The notes beneath the pieces are model-generated. The model searched no databases, was not told the DNA's origin, and worked only from the letters and a program-made list of their open reading frames with translations. Both the position numbers and the translations under genes were made by a program. A stretch of 64,000 nucleotides of DNA, from assembly GCA_002238445.1 (NCBI GenBank), contig MPML01000006.1:1-64000 (forward strand). The letters run 5' to 3'. Shown piece by piece: positions 1 through 9,136 of this stretch (positions within the stretch are counted from its first letter, which is position 1; the number at the start of each line of letters is the position of its first letter). The stretch is from Caldilineaceae bacterium bin5 (GTDB lineage: Bacteria > Chloroflexota > Anaerolineae > Caldilineales > Caldilineaceae).

Positions 1-851
1 AGTTCATCCTTCAACCACGCCGAGCCTTGCGCCTCCAACTCGGCGCGCAGATTGCTCTCCAGCCGGCCAGGTACGCCGAGCGGGTTGAATGCCGCCACGC
101 CCCGGTCGGCGATCAGGTTATGGCCGGTGATGGCGTCCGACTCATCTGACGCCAGGAAAAGCATGACCTCGGCCACCTGTTCCGGCAAGGCGGGGCTGCC
201 CAGAGGGTAGACAAATTTCTGCCTTCTGACCTCGCTCGGATTCTGTTCGAGCATCTCGTATTTCTTCTCGGTGAGCATACGGGCAGGGGTGAGCGTATTG
301 GCGCGGATGCCCTGAGGGCCATAGGAAATCGCAAGATTCTGGCTGAGATTGATCATGGCGGCCTTGGCCGGGCCGTAGGATGACATACTGGGGCTGCCGA
401 AGAGAGCATTGCCTGATGAGACGTTTATGATGCTGCCGCCGCCCTGCTTGATCATGAGCGGAACCACCTCCTTACAGAACAGAAGCGGCGCGGTCACGTG
501 GCAGAAGAGCCCGTCTTCCCAGTCTTCGAGCGTGACTTCCTCCAACATCCCGCCCGGGTTGTCGATGATGGCATTGTTGACCATGACATCGACGCGCCCA
601 TAGCGCTCCACGGTGAATTGGACCAGGGCGCTGATATCCTCTTCGATCATGACATCACAGCGCTTGTAGGCGATCTCACCGCTGAGACCTTCCGCCGCAG
701 CCAGTACTTTCTGCGCGTTCTCCGGGGTTCGGCCGCGGTCGCAGATGACGACGGAGGCGCCTTCGCGGGCCATCGCCAGCGCGCCGGCTTTGCCCAGCCC
801 CAAGGTTGCACCGGTGATGATGGCTACTTTGCCTTCCAATCTCGTTCCCAT
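1..851 (-). CDS. SDR-family oxidoreductase, cassette copy 1 (last bases outside window)
   Basis: This is a short-chain dehydrogenase/reductase, an NAD(P)-dependent enzyme that oxidises or reduces a hydroxyl/keto group, here probably on a sugar or sugar acid. It starts MGTRLEGKV and carries the TGATLGLG cofactor loop near residue 13 and the YGPAK catalytic Tyr-Lys pair near residue 159. The frame is open to the first base of the window; by comparison with the 284-residue paralog at 6806-7660 only the end of the last codon and the stop lie outside. It is the last gene of the decaying cassette and shows no frameshift itself. The NNA motif reads NNAI rather than NNAG, as in the paralog. The family is certain; the substrate is not. 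Confidence 0.85.
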   Translation of the reverse strand, partial: MGTRLEGKVAIITGATLGLGKAGALAMAREGASVVICDRGRTPENAQKVLAAAEGLSGEIAYKRCDVMIEEDISALVQFTVERYGRVDVMVNNAIIDNPGGMLEEVTLEDWEDGLFCHVTAPLLFCKEVVPLMIKQGGGSIINVSSGNALFGSPSMSSYGPAKAAMINLSQNLAISYGPQGIRANTLTPARMLTEKKYEMLEQNPSEVRRQKFVYPLGSPALPEQVAEVMLFLASDESDAITGHNLIADRGVAAFNPLGVPGRLESNLRAELEAQGSAWLKDE

Positions 852-960
852 GAGTTTCTCCTTATGGTCAGTGGCGATGCTGCAAGATTCACCCGCTGAA
901 CGCGGCCTGCATCTTGCGGGATGACGCGGGCGGCAGAGCGCCCGCTATACAGACAAGGGG

Positions 961-1410
961 TTAATCGCTGAAAGAGAAGGAATAGAGCGTCGCGTCCTGC
1001 AGTTCGAAGATAAGCTGAATTTCCCGGCCCACCAGCGCGGTCAGGTCCTGACCATTGCGCCATTGCATGGGGAGATCGGTGACATCCGCCTGGACCGGAA
1101 TCGAATTGGTCAGGCCCTTGGCGGCGACACCGGCCAGCGCAGGGCGATAGGCCGCGCGTTCCCTTGGTACGGGCGGGGTATGCGTAGTCGCCACATCGAA
1201 AATGAAGGGATTGTACCAGCACTTGTAGAGTTTGTCCGTCGGGTCGTAGATAACGTTGGCGTACAGGTTGTCGTAGCGAGCCTTCCAAGGCAGTTCTTCG
1301 CCGAACAGAGGGCTTTCGCTTGCTTTGCGTGCCGGCCCTGGTGTCAGCTTCGGATGATCAGCTTGCGCCCACAGGGGGTTATCGAGCAACAGATATCTGT
1401 CATTGTTCAT
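961..1410 (-). pseudogene. Internally deleted beta-propeller glycosidase-like gene (copy 1)
   Basis: The gene keeps the first 93 and last 56 residues of the 451-residue protein encoded at 7781-9136 but lacks about 302 residues (906 bases) between them. The reading frame is preserved, so it would yield a 149-residue protein. The junction falls in a GCGCTNGC sequence that occurs at both corresponding points of the intact copy, which suggests deletion between short repeats. Its start, MNNDRYLLLD, overlaps the permease stop as ATGA, as in the intact copy. With all middle propeller blades missing the product is very unlikely to be a functional glycosidase. It could still be translated. Confidence 0.8.
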
Positions 1411-2282
1411 GTTCCGGTCCGTCCCGTCAAGGCGATGCCGCGCACCATATATTTCTGACCGATGAAAAAGACCGCAATCATCGGCAATGAGGTGAACACG
1501 GTGGCTGCCATCAGCAGTCCTGGCACCGGATCGCCCTGCGCGATTTGCCATCTCAGAAAGGCCAAGCCAATGGCTACCGTGTACTTACTTTCCTGACTCA
1601 GGTAGATCACCTGTTTGACAAAGTCGGTCCACACGTTGATGAAGGCAAAGATGGCGATGGTGGCCAGCGCCGGCTTGGTCAGCGGCAAGAGGATGCGCAA
1701 GAAGATGCCCAGTTCGTTGCAGCCGTCGATTTTGGCGGCGTCGTCCAATTCGGACGGCAGGGTCATAAAGAACTGGCGCATGAGAAAGACATAGACGGGG
1801 TTGGCGAAGTAGCTGGGCACAATGAGAGGCAGCCAGGTGCCGGTCCACCCTATCTCCTTATATAGCAGGAAACGCGGAATGATGGTCACCCAGAACGGCA
1901 GCATCATGGTGCTGAGCAGGATCATGAAGAGGAAATTTCGCCCCCAGAACCTGAGGCGGGAGAATCCAAACCCGACCAGGGAAGCGCTCACCAGTTCACC
2001 GACGACGCAGAGGGCGACGATAATGGTGGTATTGAGAAAAAAGATGCCAAAGGGAACGCTGTTCCAGGCGCGCGGGTAGTTGCCCAGGTAGAGTTCGGAA
2101 GGCAGAAGTCGCGCCGGAATCTGATTGAAATCCTGAAAGGTCTTGAGCGAACTCAAGATAACCCAGACGAGCGGAAAGATAAACCAGACAAGACCCACCG
2201 CCAACAAGAGGTAGGCCAGCAGGTCACGAATACGTCGCTGGGTTGTTCTGCTCTTGCTCCAGGAAGCGGTCAGGGCGGACAA
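1407..2282 (-). CDS. Sugar ABC transporter permease, MalG type (copy 1)
   Basis: This is the second integral-membrane subunit of a carbohydrate importer (CUT1 family). It is 291 residues, normal for the family, with about six hydrophobic segments. The cytoplasmic EAA loop, ELDDAAKIDGCNE through LPLTKP at residues 178-204, docks the ATPase. It lies 6 bases after the MalF-type gene and overlaps the next gene by ATGA, so the three are one transcript. No ATP-binding subunit is encoded in either cassette copy; CUT1 importers often share one MsmK-like ATPase encoded elsewhere. The gene is intact although its partner binding protein is frameshifted. The sugar is unknown. Confidence 0.9.
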   Translation of the reverse strand: MSALTASWSKSRTTQRRIRDLLAYLLLAVGLVWFIFPLVWVILSSLKTFQDFNQIPARLLPSELYLGNYPRAWNSVPFGIFFLNTTIIVALCVVGELVSASLVGFGFSRLRFWGRNFLFMILLSTMMLPFWVTIIPRFLLYKEIGWTGTWLPLIVPSYFANPVYVFLMRQFFMTLPSELDDAAKIDGCNELGIFLRILLPLTKPALATIAIFAFINVWTDFVKQVIYLSQESKYTVAIGLAFLRWQIAQGDPVPGLLMAATVFTSLPMIAVFFIGQKYMVRGIALTGRTGT

Positions 2283-2288
2283 GGCGGG

Positions 2289-3212
2289 CTACTCCTCACC
2301 CTCGTAGTAGACCCAGTAGCGGGCGATGCGGAAGTTGAGAATGGTCAGCCCCAGGATGATGAGGAAAATCATCCAGGCCAGCGCTGAGGCATAACCCATG
2401 CGAAAGAATCCAAAAGCCACTCGATAGAGATAGAGACCATAGAAGAGGGTGGCGGTGCCGGGGCCGCCATCGGTCATGATGAACGCGTCCACAAATGACT
2501 GCATCACTCCGATTGTAGTCACGATAACGTTGTAGAAGATAGCTGGCGAGATCTGGGGCAGGGTCACATGCCAGAACTTGGCCCATTCTGCGCCGCCATC
2601 GAGTTCGACCGCCTCATAGAGGTGCTGTGGCACGCCTTGCAGCGCAGCAAGGATAATCAGCATGGCGCCGCCGGCGGTGGCAAGGGCTTTTAGAGCCAGT
2701 GATGGCAGCGCCCAGGTGGTATCGAAGAGCCAGTTTGGCCCCTCTATTCCAATCCACGCCAGCGACGTGTTGACGGGGCCGTTCTTGGCAAGGATCGTCG
2801 TCCATAGCAGGGCCAGGCCGACGCCGCCGATCACACTGGGCATATAAAAGGAGGTGCGGAAAAAAGGGATGCCGCGCACTTTCTGGTTGAGCAGTATCGC
2901 AACCAATATGCTGATGGCCGTGCCGGCCGGAACGGTGAGGAGGACATAAGTAAAGGTAACCTTTAGTGAGTCGCGAACTCTGGGATCCTCAAACAGCATG
3001 CGCTGGATGTTTTCGAAGCCGATGAACTCAGGGGAGCCGATCAACTGATAGCGGGTAAAGCTGAGGACGAAGGAGGCGATGAAGGGGTAGACCATCAGGA
3101 AGCCGAAGCTGACCAGCCAAGGCGAGATAAAGGCCCAACCGACCAGGTGTGGTCTCAGCTTGGCCCAGCGAATCCTGCTGAGGCGCGGCGCAATCGTCAT
3201 GGCGGTTTGCAT
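2289..3212 (-). CDS. Sugar ABC transporter permease, MalF type (copy 1)
   Basis: This is the first membrane subunit of the CUT1-type importer, 307 residues. It has an N-terminal hydrophobic segment at about residues 25-50, further membrane segments, and an EAA loop (YEAVELDGGAEWAKFW) near residue 200. The start MQTAM is preceded by a short GAAG. Compared with copy 2 it differs mainly at the N-terminus (MQTAMTIAPRLSRIRWAKL against MQSPRTFASNISWAKL). It is separated from the upstream binding-protein gene by an intercistronic hairpin. It appears intact and pairs with the MalG-type subunit next to it. Confidence 0.9.
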   Translation of the reverse strand: MQTAMTIAPRLSRIRWAKLRPHLVGWAFISPWLVSFGFLMVYPFIASFVLSFTRYQLIGSPEFIGFENIQRMLFEDPRVRDSLKVTFTYVLLTVPAGTAISILVAILLNQKVRGIPFFRTSFYMPSVIGGVGLALLWTTILAKNGPVNTSLAWIGIEGPNWLFDTTWALPSLALKALATAGGAMLIILAALQGVPQHLYEAVELDGGAEWAKFWHVTLPQISPAIFYNVIVTTIGVMQSFVDAFIMTDGGPGTATLFYGLYLYRVAFGFFRMGYASALAWMIFLIILGLTILNFRIARYWVYYEGEE

Positions 3213-3236
3213 CTGTCTTCAGAGTGGATAGTGGAT

Positions 3237-3277
3237 AGTGGATAGTGGCAAGCGTTCCTCACAAGCCACTATCCACT
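3237..3277 (-). repeat. Intercistronic hairpin between binding protein and permease (copy 1)
   Basis: A perfect 13-base inverted repeat (AGTGGATAGTGGC at 3237-3249, complement at 3265-3277) has a 15-base loop and is preceded by two more direct AGTGGAT units. The equivalent place in copy 2 has almost the same hairpin. Such structures after a binding-protein gene commonly protect its mRNA or terminate part of the transcripts, so that more binding protein than permease is made. There is no T-run, so an intrinsic terminator is unlikely. Confidence 0.6.
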
Positions 3278-3292
3278 GCTGTCTAGAAACTA

Positions 3293-4638
3293 TCAGGCAT
3301 GCGCCGCCAGGATTTCGTCAGTCATCAGGTCGGCCACGATCACCTGCTCCTCCACGGTTGTCTCACAGCGCAGGACAGATCCCCAAACGATTTTGATCTC
3401 TCCGAACCATTCCAGGACCCCCGGAAGCTGGGGCGTGAAGACGAAATTGTCAAAGGCATCGAGCCTGGCCTCGACCGCTTCGGGTCCGCCCCATGTCGCC
3501 TGGTAGTCTGCGTCCAGCCATACGCCGGCGTTGACCGGTTCAGCCTGACCACTCAGGCCGATTTTTTTCTGGTTCTCGAAGTTAGCCAGGTACCTGATGA
3601 AATCAAAGGATTCCTCGGGGTGCTGGCTTTGCGTTGTAACGATGTGGAAGTGCATGGATCCAAGACCGGCGCTCTTACCGGTGTTGGGGGAACGAACCCA
3701 AGCTACCTGGGTGAGATCGGCCTCACTTTGGGCTGCCCATGCCAGATCGCCGCGGCAAGTGATGCCCACGACGCCGGCAACCCAAGGATTTATGCCCAAA
3801 GCCGTCCCATGGCCGTTATAGTCGTCTACGTTCAACATGCATCCGTCCTGGCAGATCATGTCGACAGCAAAGTTCTGCCCTTCGATGAACTCGGGCGTGT
3901 TCCAGGATCCTTCTTGTTCTCGACGTCGATGAGTTGGCCGCCGTTGGAAACACTCCAGTTCATCAAGCCATCCTGCTCGAGATGGCCTGCGCTGTATTGG
4001 GAGCCAAAGATGTTCTCGTCCAGGTCGTTGATGGCACAGGCGGCCTCGCGGTAGTCGTTCCAGTCCCACCACTTGTCGCCGTTATGATCGTGTTCCCAGG
4101 GCATGGGGACGCCGGCTTCCTTGAAGAGGTCCTTGTTGATGCCGGACATGACGATATTGAGCTGGAAGGGCACGGCCTTTACCTTGCCCGGCTCGTAACC
4201 GACATGTTTGGGGATGCGGATCATTTCGCTGCCCTCTTCGCCGGGGAAGGGAAGGCCCTTTGCCTCGAAGTAAGGAGTAAGATCGGCGGCAATCTCATGG
4301 AAGGCACTCAATTTGAGATCGTTGAACAGCATAATGTCGCCCCACTCACCTGCGGCGACCAGGATAGGCATGCGGCGATCGAAGTCGGCAACCGGTTCAA
4401 AGATGATGCCGATCTGCGGATTCTCTTCGGCCCATTGGTCGAGGAAGCCGTTCATGAGTTCACGACGAGCGCCCGATCCCCACTTATTGAGGAACCGCAG
4501 GGCGACGCGTTCGGAGGAAGGGCCGGAATCTTCCATACCCGTTGGAGCGACGGGGGCCACACATCCAGCCACGGCTGCACCCGCCACCAGGCTACCAGAC
4601 ACTTTGAGAAAATCACGTCTGCTTGACTTGCTTGTCAT
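3293..4638 (-). pseudogene. Frameshifted sugar-binding lipoprotein (copy 1)
   Basis: This extracellular solute-binding protein of the CUT1 importer is closely related to the intact 450-residue protein at 11023-12375. It has a strong AAGGAGG site before MTSKSSRRDFLKVSG, a twin-arginine leader and an AVAGC lipobox. The frame breaks at about 3908-3912: after VENKK the first frame runs into DPGTRPSSS and stops at 3856, while the homologous continuation GSWNTPEFIEGQ is in the next frame. Copy 2 has one extra base in the A-rich stretch at this point. Apart from this 1-base deletion the whole length is homologous. A sequencing or assembly error in the A-run cannot be excluded. Confidence 0.85.
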
Positions 4639-5555
4639 CGATTTTTCCTCCTTCGGACCTGTGTTGAAAGGATAGAAATGCGTTACATTCCCCCACGTCA
4701 CTGCCTTCAGAAGCTGTTCGAAAGGTAACAGCTGTCGGCCAGATGATTGGAAAGCGATGTGTTTGTGAATACCCAACGATACCCATCAGATTAGGCCGAC
4801 AGCCGCTGGCATCGTATCCAGGATCTGATTCCAGCGGCCAAACCGGGCGGACGACTTCGCAGACTGAATGTGCGCCAAGTCGTCAACGAGGTTTTCAATT
4901 TAACTGTGGGTAGTGTGACCGACGGCGCACGCTGCCTAACACCTAACCGCGTTGTCGGCAGGGCATTTGCCTTCTTCAGTCAGGTAGCCGGGGATGGTCA
5001 TTGTCACAGACTCAAGGCAGGCTACGGGCTGAAGTGCGCCAGCAGGACGGGCGATAGAAGCACCCGGCAGGACGGTACAGCCTCCCATCTTGCGGGCATC
5101 GCGGCGCCGTTGGATAGTCAGACGGTCACGACTGGCTGCACACCCACAGGAGTACGAGACCTGGACGGCGGCAAACGGATCAGCGGATGCCAACGGCACA
5201 TCCTGAGCGATACGATGGGACTCGCGTTGACCGTTTTTGTCACGTCCGCTTCCGTTTTCGATCGTAATGGTGCTTGTCTGCTGCTCGAATGTCGCACCGA
5301 TCTCGGCAGAAACTTTGTCTCGCCCGATTTTATGGCACCCTGTGCGGCCCTCTCCAAGATTGGGTCGCACAGGGATTGCGTTTTCGCCTGCTACATGTTC
5401 TGTGCTCTAAAGATTAGGGGGGATTCGCTCTCTTGACTCGTCGCTGGTTTTCCAATGCAGCGCCTCGCGAACGCGCATTCGCTTCAACACCTCGGTTTTG
5501 TATCATTATAATGATATATGGTTGAAATTCATCTGTCAAGTCCCAAGAATCGGGT
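4639..5555. other. Stretch without a recognisable gene upstream of cassette copy 1
   Basis: It holds a 10-base inverted repeat (GCTGTCGGCC at 4731-4740 and its complement at 4794-4803) just upstream of the binding-protein gene, which could be an operator or a relic of an insertion. An open frame of 188 codons on the plus strand (4870-5436) and one of 144 codons on the minus strand overlap each other. Neither resembles a known family or has a convincing ribosome site, so I treat both as chance. A promoter for the minus-strand cassette is expected here, but I see no good consensus. Confidence 0.4.
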
Positions 5556-5989
5556 GGGTGTGTCCCGGATTTTTGGACAGCCGCTGTCTGAATCAGGAGT
5601 GGACAGGACTGATATAGCACAGTTTTCATGCCATCAGCCCTCCTTTTGGCGCCATGCTTGACCAACCCTTCACTGCTGGCACCATGCTGGCCTTCTTCGC
5701 AACGTCGTTGGTTGGCGGCGGGAACACTGCCGGACAGGCGCACCGCTGCGAAGAAGGCGCACCGGTCGGGGAGGCATGTTTTTGTAGGGGGGCGTTGCGG
5801 GGGCGCAGCCCCTGCACAAGGGAGGGCCGAAGGCCCGACCGCCCAGAACTGCAGTGGTCAGTGGTTAGTGAGAAACGCTTTCGCTCGACTCATAAAGGAT
5901 CGTAAATTGACTATGGCTGAAACGTTGCGGATTTTATAGCGCAGCGAAATAGGGCGCTACGAATCGACACAACAATTTGGGATGCACCC
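5556..5989 (+). repeat. Interspersed repeat copy A (MITE-like)
   Basis: This 434-base element has inverted ends: GGGTGTGTCCC at the left (cf. GGGTGCATCCC in copy C) and GGGATGCACCC at the right. Within it are a left palindrome (GGACAGCCGCTGTC), a conserved centre with GTTGGTTGGCGGC, then GTAGGGGGGCGTTGCGG and two hairpins: GGGGC-GCA-GCCCC at 5800-5812 and GGGCC-GAA-GGCCC at 5824-5836. The right part (ACTCATAAAGGATCGTAAATT and on) matches copy D closely. No transposase is encoded. The frames inside differ between copies, so it is not a gene. It separates cassette copy 1 from the third-copy scrap. Confidence 0.75.
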
Positions 5990-6029
5990 GGCGAACGTAG
6001 CCGGAAATCTTAGGTTCGGGATTGCCCTA

Positions 6030-6107
6030 AGATAAAGGCCCGGCCGACCAAGAGTGGTCTCGGCCTGGCCCAGCGAATCTTGCTAAGGCGAGGCACATTC
6101 GTCCATG
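6030..6107 (-). pseudogene. Scrap of a third MalF-type permease gene
   Basis: On the minus strand the bases translate as a sequence like TNVPRLSKIRWARPRP then LLVGRAFI, which matches the N-terminus of the copy 1 permease (APRLSRIRWAKLRPHLVGWAFI). The DNA match (GGCCCAGCGAATC.TGCT) is plain. Homology stops on the downstream side about 40 bases from repeat copy A. It is a remnant of a further copy of the sugar cassette and is not functional. Confidence 0.7.
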
Positions 6108-6279
6108 AAGACGCTGTCTGGATGGTGGGGAGCGGTCAGTGGGCTTGAGGGATTCGCGTTGTCAGAGTACTTGGCGAGCCCCGGGGTGGCGACTGCCTTT
6201 GGGGTTGTGTCTGTTCTCTGCAGGTACGGGATGAGCGCCCTGGCCAGAAAGACGCGAAAGGCACAAAAGTGACCGTTGG

Positions 6280-6747
6280 GTGAAGGCGCTGCAGGACACG
6301 ACCGAGGCCGCGTTGCGGGCGGTACTGAAGGGCGATGCCGGCGCCTACTTTGCCGCGCTTGAGGCGCTGCAGCCGGGCGCCGGTGATGATGGCAAGATGG
6401 TCCTGTCGATCTACCTGTGCAAGGCGGCTCTGCATCTCCAGGTTGTGAAGCATGAGAACGCAGACACTGACACAGACTCCGATCCCCTGGAGGGGATAAC
6501 CGAGGACTATCGTCAGCGTGCGCGCTCTTCACATTCGATCTCGATCAACTGGGGGCCGCAGTTCGCGGAGCGCTTCACAGTTGACGAGGCCGCCGCTCTC
6601 CACAGGCGCTTTGCAGTCCTGGACGACAAACTGCAGGCGGATGACGAGCATTTCGCGCCCGGTTTCCAGGCGCGGCCGATGCGTTACTTTTTCAATGAGA
6701 TGCCGGCCGATTTCACGCTCGAGGACTTTATCGGCAGCTGGAACTGA
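6280..6747 (+). CDS. Hypothetical protein, 155 residues
   Basis: The frame begins with GTG and shows the codon pattern of the neighbouring real genes (G/C in third positions). The product is acidic, with an alanine-rich N-terminal helix, the segment DTDTDSDPLEG near residue 65 and aromatic residues near the C-terminus. I recognise no family. The start is uncertain: the frame is open back to 6235 with no ATG, so the N-terminus may have been lost in the rearrangements upstream. It lies alone on the plus strand between a permease scrap and the intact cassette and has no clear ribosome site. Confidence 0.45.
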   Translation: MKALQDTTEAALRAVLKGDAGAYFAALEALQPGAGDDGKMVLSIYLCKAALHLQVVKHENADTDTDSDPLEGITEDYRQRARSSHSISINWGPQFAERFTVDEAAALHRRFAVLDDKLQADDEHFAPGFQARPMRYFFNEMPADFTLEDFIGSWN

Positions 6748-6805
6748 GTACGGCCAACGCCGCGGCGTTCATGTCCGACCCTGGCTGAAATCGTAAAGTC
6801 ACGCC

Positions 6806-7660
6806 TCACAGTTCGCTCTCTAGCCATCGGGAACCCTGCGCTTCCAGCTGGGCGCGCAGATCCTTCTCCAGCCGCCCGATCATGCCGCCGGGGCTGTATG
6901 CTGCGTTGCCGGCGTCGGCGACCAGATTATGGCCGGTGATGGCGACGGACTCATCTGAAGCCAAAAACAACATGACCTCGGCCACGTGTTCGGGCAGGGC
7001 GGGGCTGCCCATGGGATAGGCGAATTTCTGTGTGCGGACCGAGGCCGGGCTGTTGGCGAGCATCTCATACTTCTTTTCGGTGAGCATTCGCGCGGGGGTG
7101 AGCGTGTTGGCGCGGATGCCGTCGGGGCCGTAGGTGATGGCCAGATGCTGGGTGAAATTGATCATGGCGGCCTTGGCCGGACCATAGGATGAGATGCTGG
7201 CGCCGCCGCCAAGGGCGGTGCTGGATGAGACGTTGATGATGTTGCCGCTCCCCTGCTTGATCATCAGCGGAACCACCTCTTTGCAGAAGAGAAGCGGCGC
7301 GGTCACGTGGCAGGAGAAGCCGTCATCCCAGTCCTGGAGCGTGACATCCTCCAACATGCCCCCCGGGTTGTCGATGATGGCGTTGTTGACCATGACATCG
7401 ACGCGCCCATAGCGCGCCACGGTGAATTCGACCAGGGCTGTAATGTCCTCTTTGATCATGACATCACAGCGCTTGTAGGCGATCTCACCGCTGAGACCTT
7501 CCGCCGCCGCCAGCACCTTCTGCGAATTCTCCGGCGTTCGGCCGCGGTCGCAGATGACGACGGAGGCGCCCTCGCGGGCCATCGCCAGCGCGCCGGCTTT
7601 GCCCAGCCCCAGAGTTGCGCCGGTGATGATGGCGACTTTGCCTTCCATTCTCGTTCCCAT
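6806..7660 (-). CDS. SDR-family oxidoreductase, cassette copy 2
   Basis: This 284-residue classical SDR has the TGATLGLG cofactor-binding loop at residues 13-20, NNA at 92-94, serines at 145-147 and the YGPAK catalytic motif at 159-163. It ends the intact cassette, about 120 bases after the propeller gene, and is transcribed in the same direction. A clear GGAGAAAC site precedes the start. Placement with a sugar importer and a glycosidase-like protein suggests it oxidises or reduces the imported sugar or its acid; related enzymes include gluconate 5-dehydrogenase-like SDRs. The copy 1 paralog at the window start is very similar. Confidence 0.9.
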   Translation of the reverse strand: MGTRMEGKVAIITGATLGLGKAGALAMAREGASVVICDRGRTPENSQKVLAAAEGLSGEIAYKRCDVMIKEDITALVEFTVARYGRVDVMVNNAIIDNPGGMLEDVTLQDWDDGFSCHVTAPLLFCKEVVPLMIKQGSGNIINVSSSTALGGGASISSYGPAKAAMINFTQHLAITYGPDGIRANTLTPARMLTEKKYEMLANSPASVRTQKFAYPMGSPALPEHVAEVMLFLASDESVAITGHNLVADAGNAAYSPGGMIGRLEKDLRAQLEAQGSRWLESEL

Positions 7661-7780
7661 GAGTTTCTCCTTAATGTTCAGTGATGTTCAGTGGCGATGC
7701 TGCAAGAGTCACCCGCTGAACGCGGCGTGCATCTTGCGGGATGACGCGGGCGGCGGACGGCCCGCTATACAGACAAGGGG

Positions 7781-9136
7781 TTAATCGCTGAAAGAGAAGG
7801 AATAGAGCGTCGCGTCCCGCAGTTCGAAGATAAGCTGAATTTCCCGGCCCACCAGCGCGGACAGATCCTGACCGTCGCGCCATTGCAGGGGGTGATCGGT
7901 GACATCGGCCTGGACCGGAATCGAATCAGCCAGGGTCTTGCCATCGACATCCGCGAGCGCGGCTCTGACCTGGCCGCGGGCCGCGTCGGCGCTGAGACGG
8001 AGTTGGCGTCCGCTGCACAGTACAGGCTGCGTGACGAGCGTAGCGGTCTGTGTCTTGCTGGCCGGCGTCAACCCGGCAAACCCGTCCGGCCGCAGCGTCG
8101 CCAGCCCAAGATAGGCGGAGCGCCAGTCGGTGTGGGGGCCGTCGCTGCCGCCGTAATAGAGCTGCAAGCGCCCGTCCTTTAGGAAGGGATAGGCCCCGGC
8201 GTAGACGCAGCCCCAGTCGAAGCTGCCTTCCTCGCCGCGCTCGATCAGGGGCGTCCCCGGGGAGACGCGCTGCCATTGCACGGTGTCGGAACTCCAGGCC
8301 AGCTCACAGTCGACCAGGTCGGTCGCGGTATCGAACATCATCAGCAGGCCGAGATAGAACTGGGCGTAGGGGAAGGCGATCAGGGCGTAGGTCTGGCGTT
8401 CGGGTTCGTCGGGCAGGGCGCTGAGGACCTCGACCGCCCGCGTCCAGGTGCTGAAGTCCTCGCTTTCGGTGCGGCCAACGGTGCGCTGGCGTCCGTCAGA
8501 GAGGCGGGTGATGCCGACATATCTGCCATGGCGTTCATCCCAGAACAGATTGTTGTGGGTATCCCAACGGGCGTCGATCTCAGGGCAGGGCTGGATGGGG
8601 GACCAGTGCAGGCCGTCGGGCGAACTGGCGACGCCGCCCTCCATGAAGGCCTTGAACCTGCCGGCCGGGTCGGGATCGCTGGGGTCAAGGGTTACGCCGA
8701 CGCCGTGGACATCGCGCATGACCAGATTGTTGCGGGTGGAGCCATTGAACTCGATCAGGCCCAGTTCGGGCCTCTCCCAGCGGATGCCATCGGTGGAGAC
8801 GGCGTAACAGACGCCCATCTCGCGGTGATTCCTGATGTGTTCGTCGGCTCTTGCGCGGGCAAGCGCAGCGCGATAGGCGCCGCGTTCACGTTGTGCGGGC
8901 GGGGTATCGGATGTGGCCGCGTCGATGATAAAGGGATTGTACCAGCACTTGTAAAGGTTGTCGGTGCGGTCGAAGATCACATTGGGGTAGAGGTTGTCGT
9001 GGCGGACTTCCCAGGGCAGATCTTCGCCGAAGAGAGGATTTTCGCTCTCCTTGCGCGCCCGCCCCGGCGTCACGGTGAGATGCTCGGCTTGCGCCCAGAG
9101 CGAAGTATCCAGAAGCAAATATCTGTTGTCGATCAT
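7781..9136 (-). CDS. Beta-propeller glycosidase-like protein (copy 2, intact)
   Basis: This 451-residue protein has repeated DG-x-x-W motifs typical of five-bladed propellers of the GH32/GH43/GH130-like type: STDGIRW at 114-120, SSPDGLHW at 171-178 and SSDTVQW at 282-288. A LYYGGSDGPH segment follows at about 326-335. Proteins of this kind with a C-terminal small domain (QLRLSADA... ELRDATLYSF) are often annotated as levanase-like or glycosyl hydrolase family 32-like. There is no signal peptide, so it should act inside the cell on the imported saccharide. Its ATG overlaps the upstream permease stop, which fixes the start. The acid/base residues cannot be assigned by eye, so enzyme activity is an inference. 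Confidence 0.75.
   Translation of the reverse strand: MIDNRYLLLDTSLWAQAEHLTVTPGRARKESENPLFGEDLPWEVRHDNLYPNVIFDRTDNLYKCWYNPFIIDAATSDTPPAQRERGAYRAALARARADEHIRNHREMGVCYAVSTDGIRWERPELGLIEFNGSTRNNLVMRDVHGVGVTLDPSDPDPAGRFKAFMEGGVASSPDGLHWSPIQPCPEIDARWDTHNNLFWDERHGRYVGITRLSDGRQRTVGRTESEDFSTWTRAVEVLSALPDEPERQTYALIAFPYAQFYLGLLMMFDTATDLVDCELAWSSDTVQWQRVSPGTPLIERGEEGSFDWGCVYAGAYPFLKDGRLQLYYGGSDGPHTDWRSAYLGLATLRPDGFAGLTPASKTQTATLVTQPVLCSGRQLRLSADAARGQVRAALADVDGKTLADSIPVQADVTDHPLQWRDGQDLSALVGREIQLIFELRDATLYSFSFSD

Noticed and set aside
4870..5436. 188-codon open frame on the plus strand
   Set aside because: It overlaps a minus-strand frame of similar length, starts with GTG without a site and resembles nothing; left as unassigned.
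5628..5939. 103-codon frame inside repeat copy A (and similar frames in B, C, D)
   Set aside because: The frames are not kept between copies; insertions and deletions in the copies shift them, so the repeat is non-coding.
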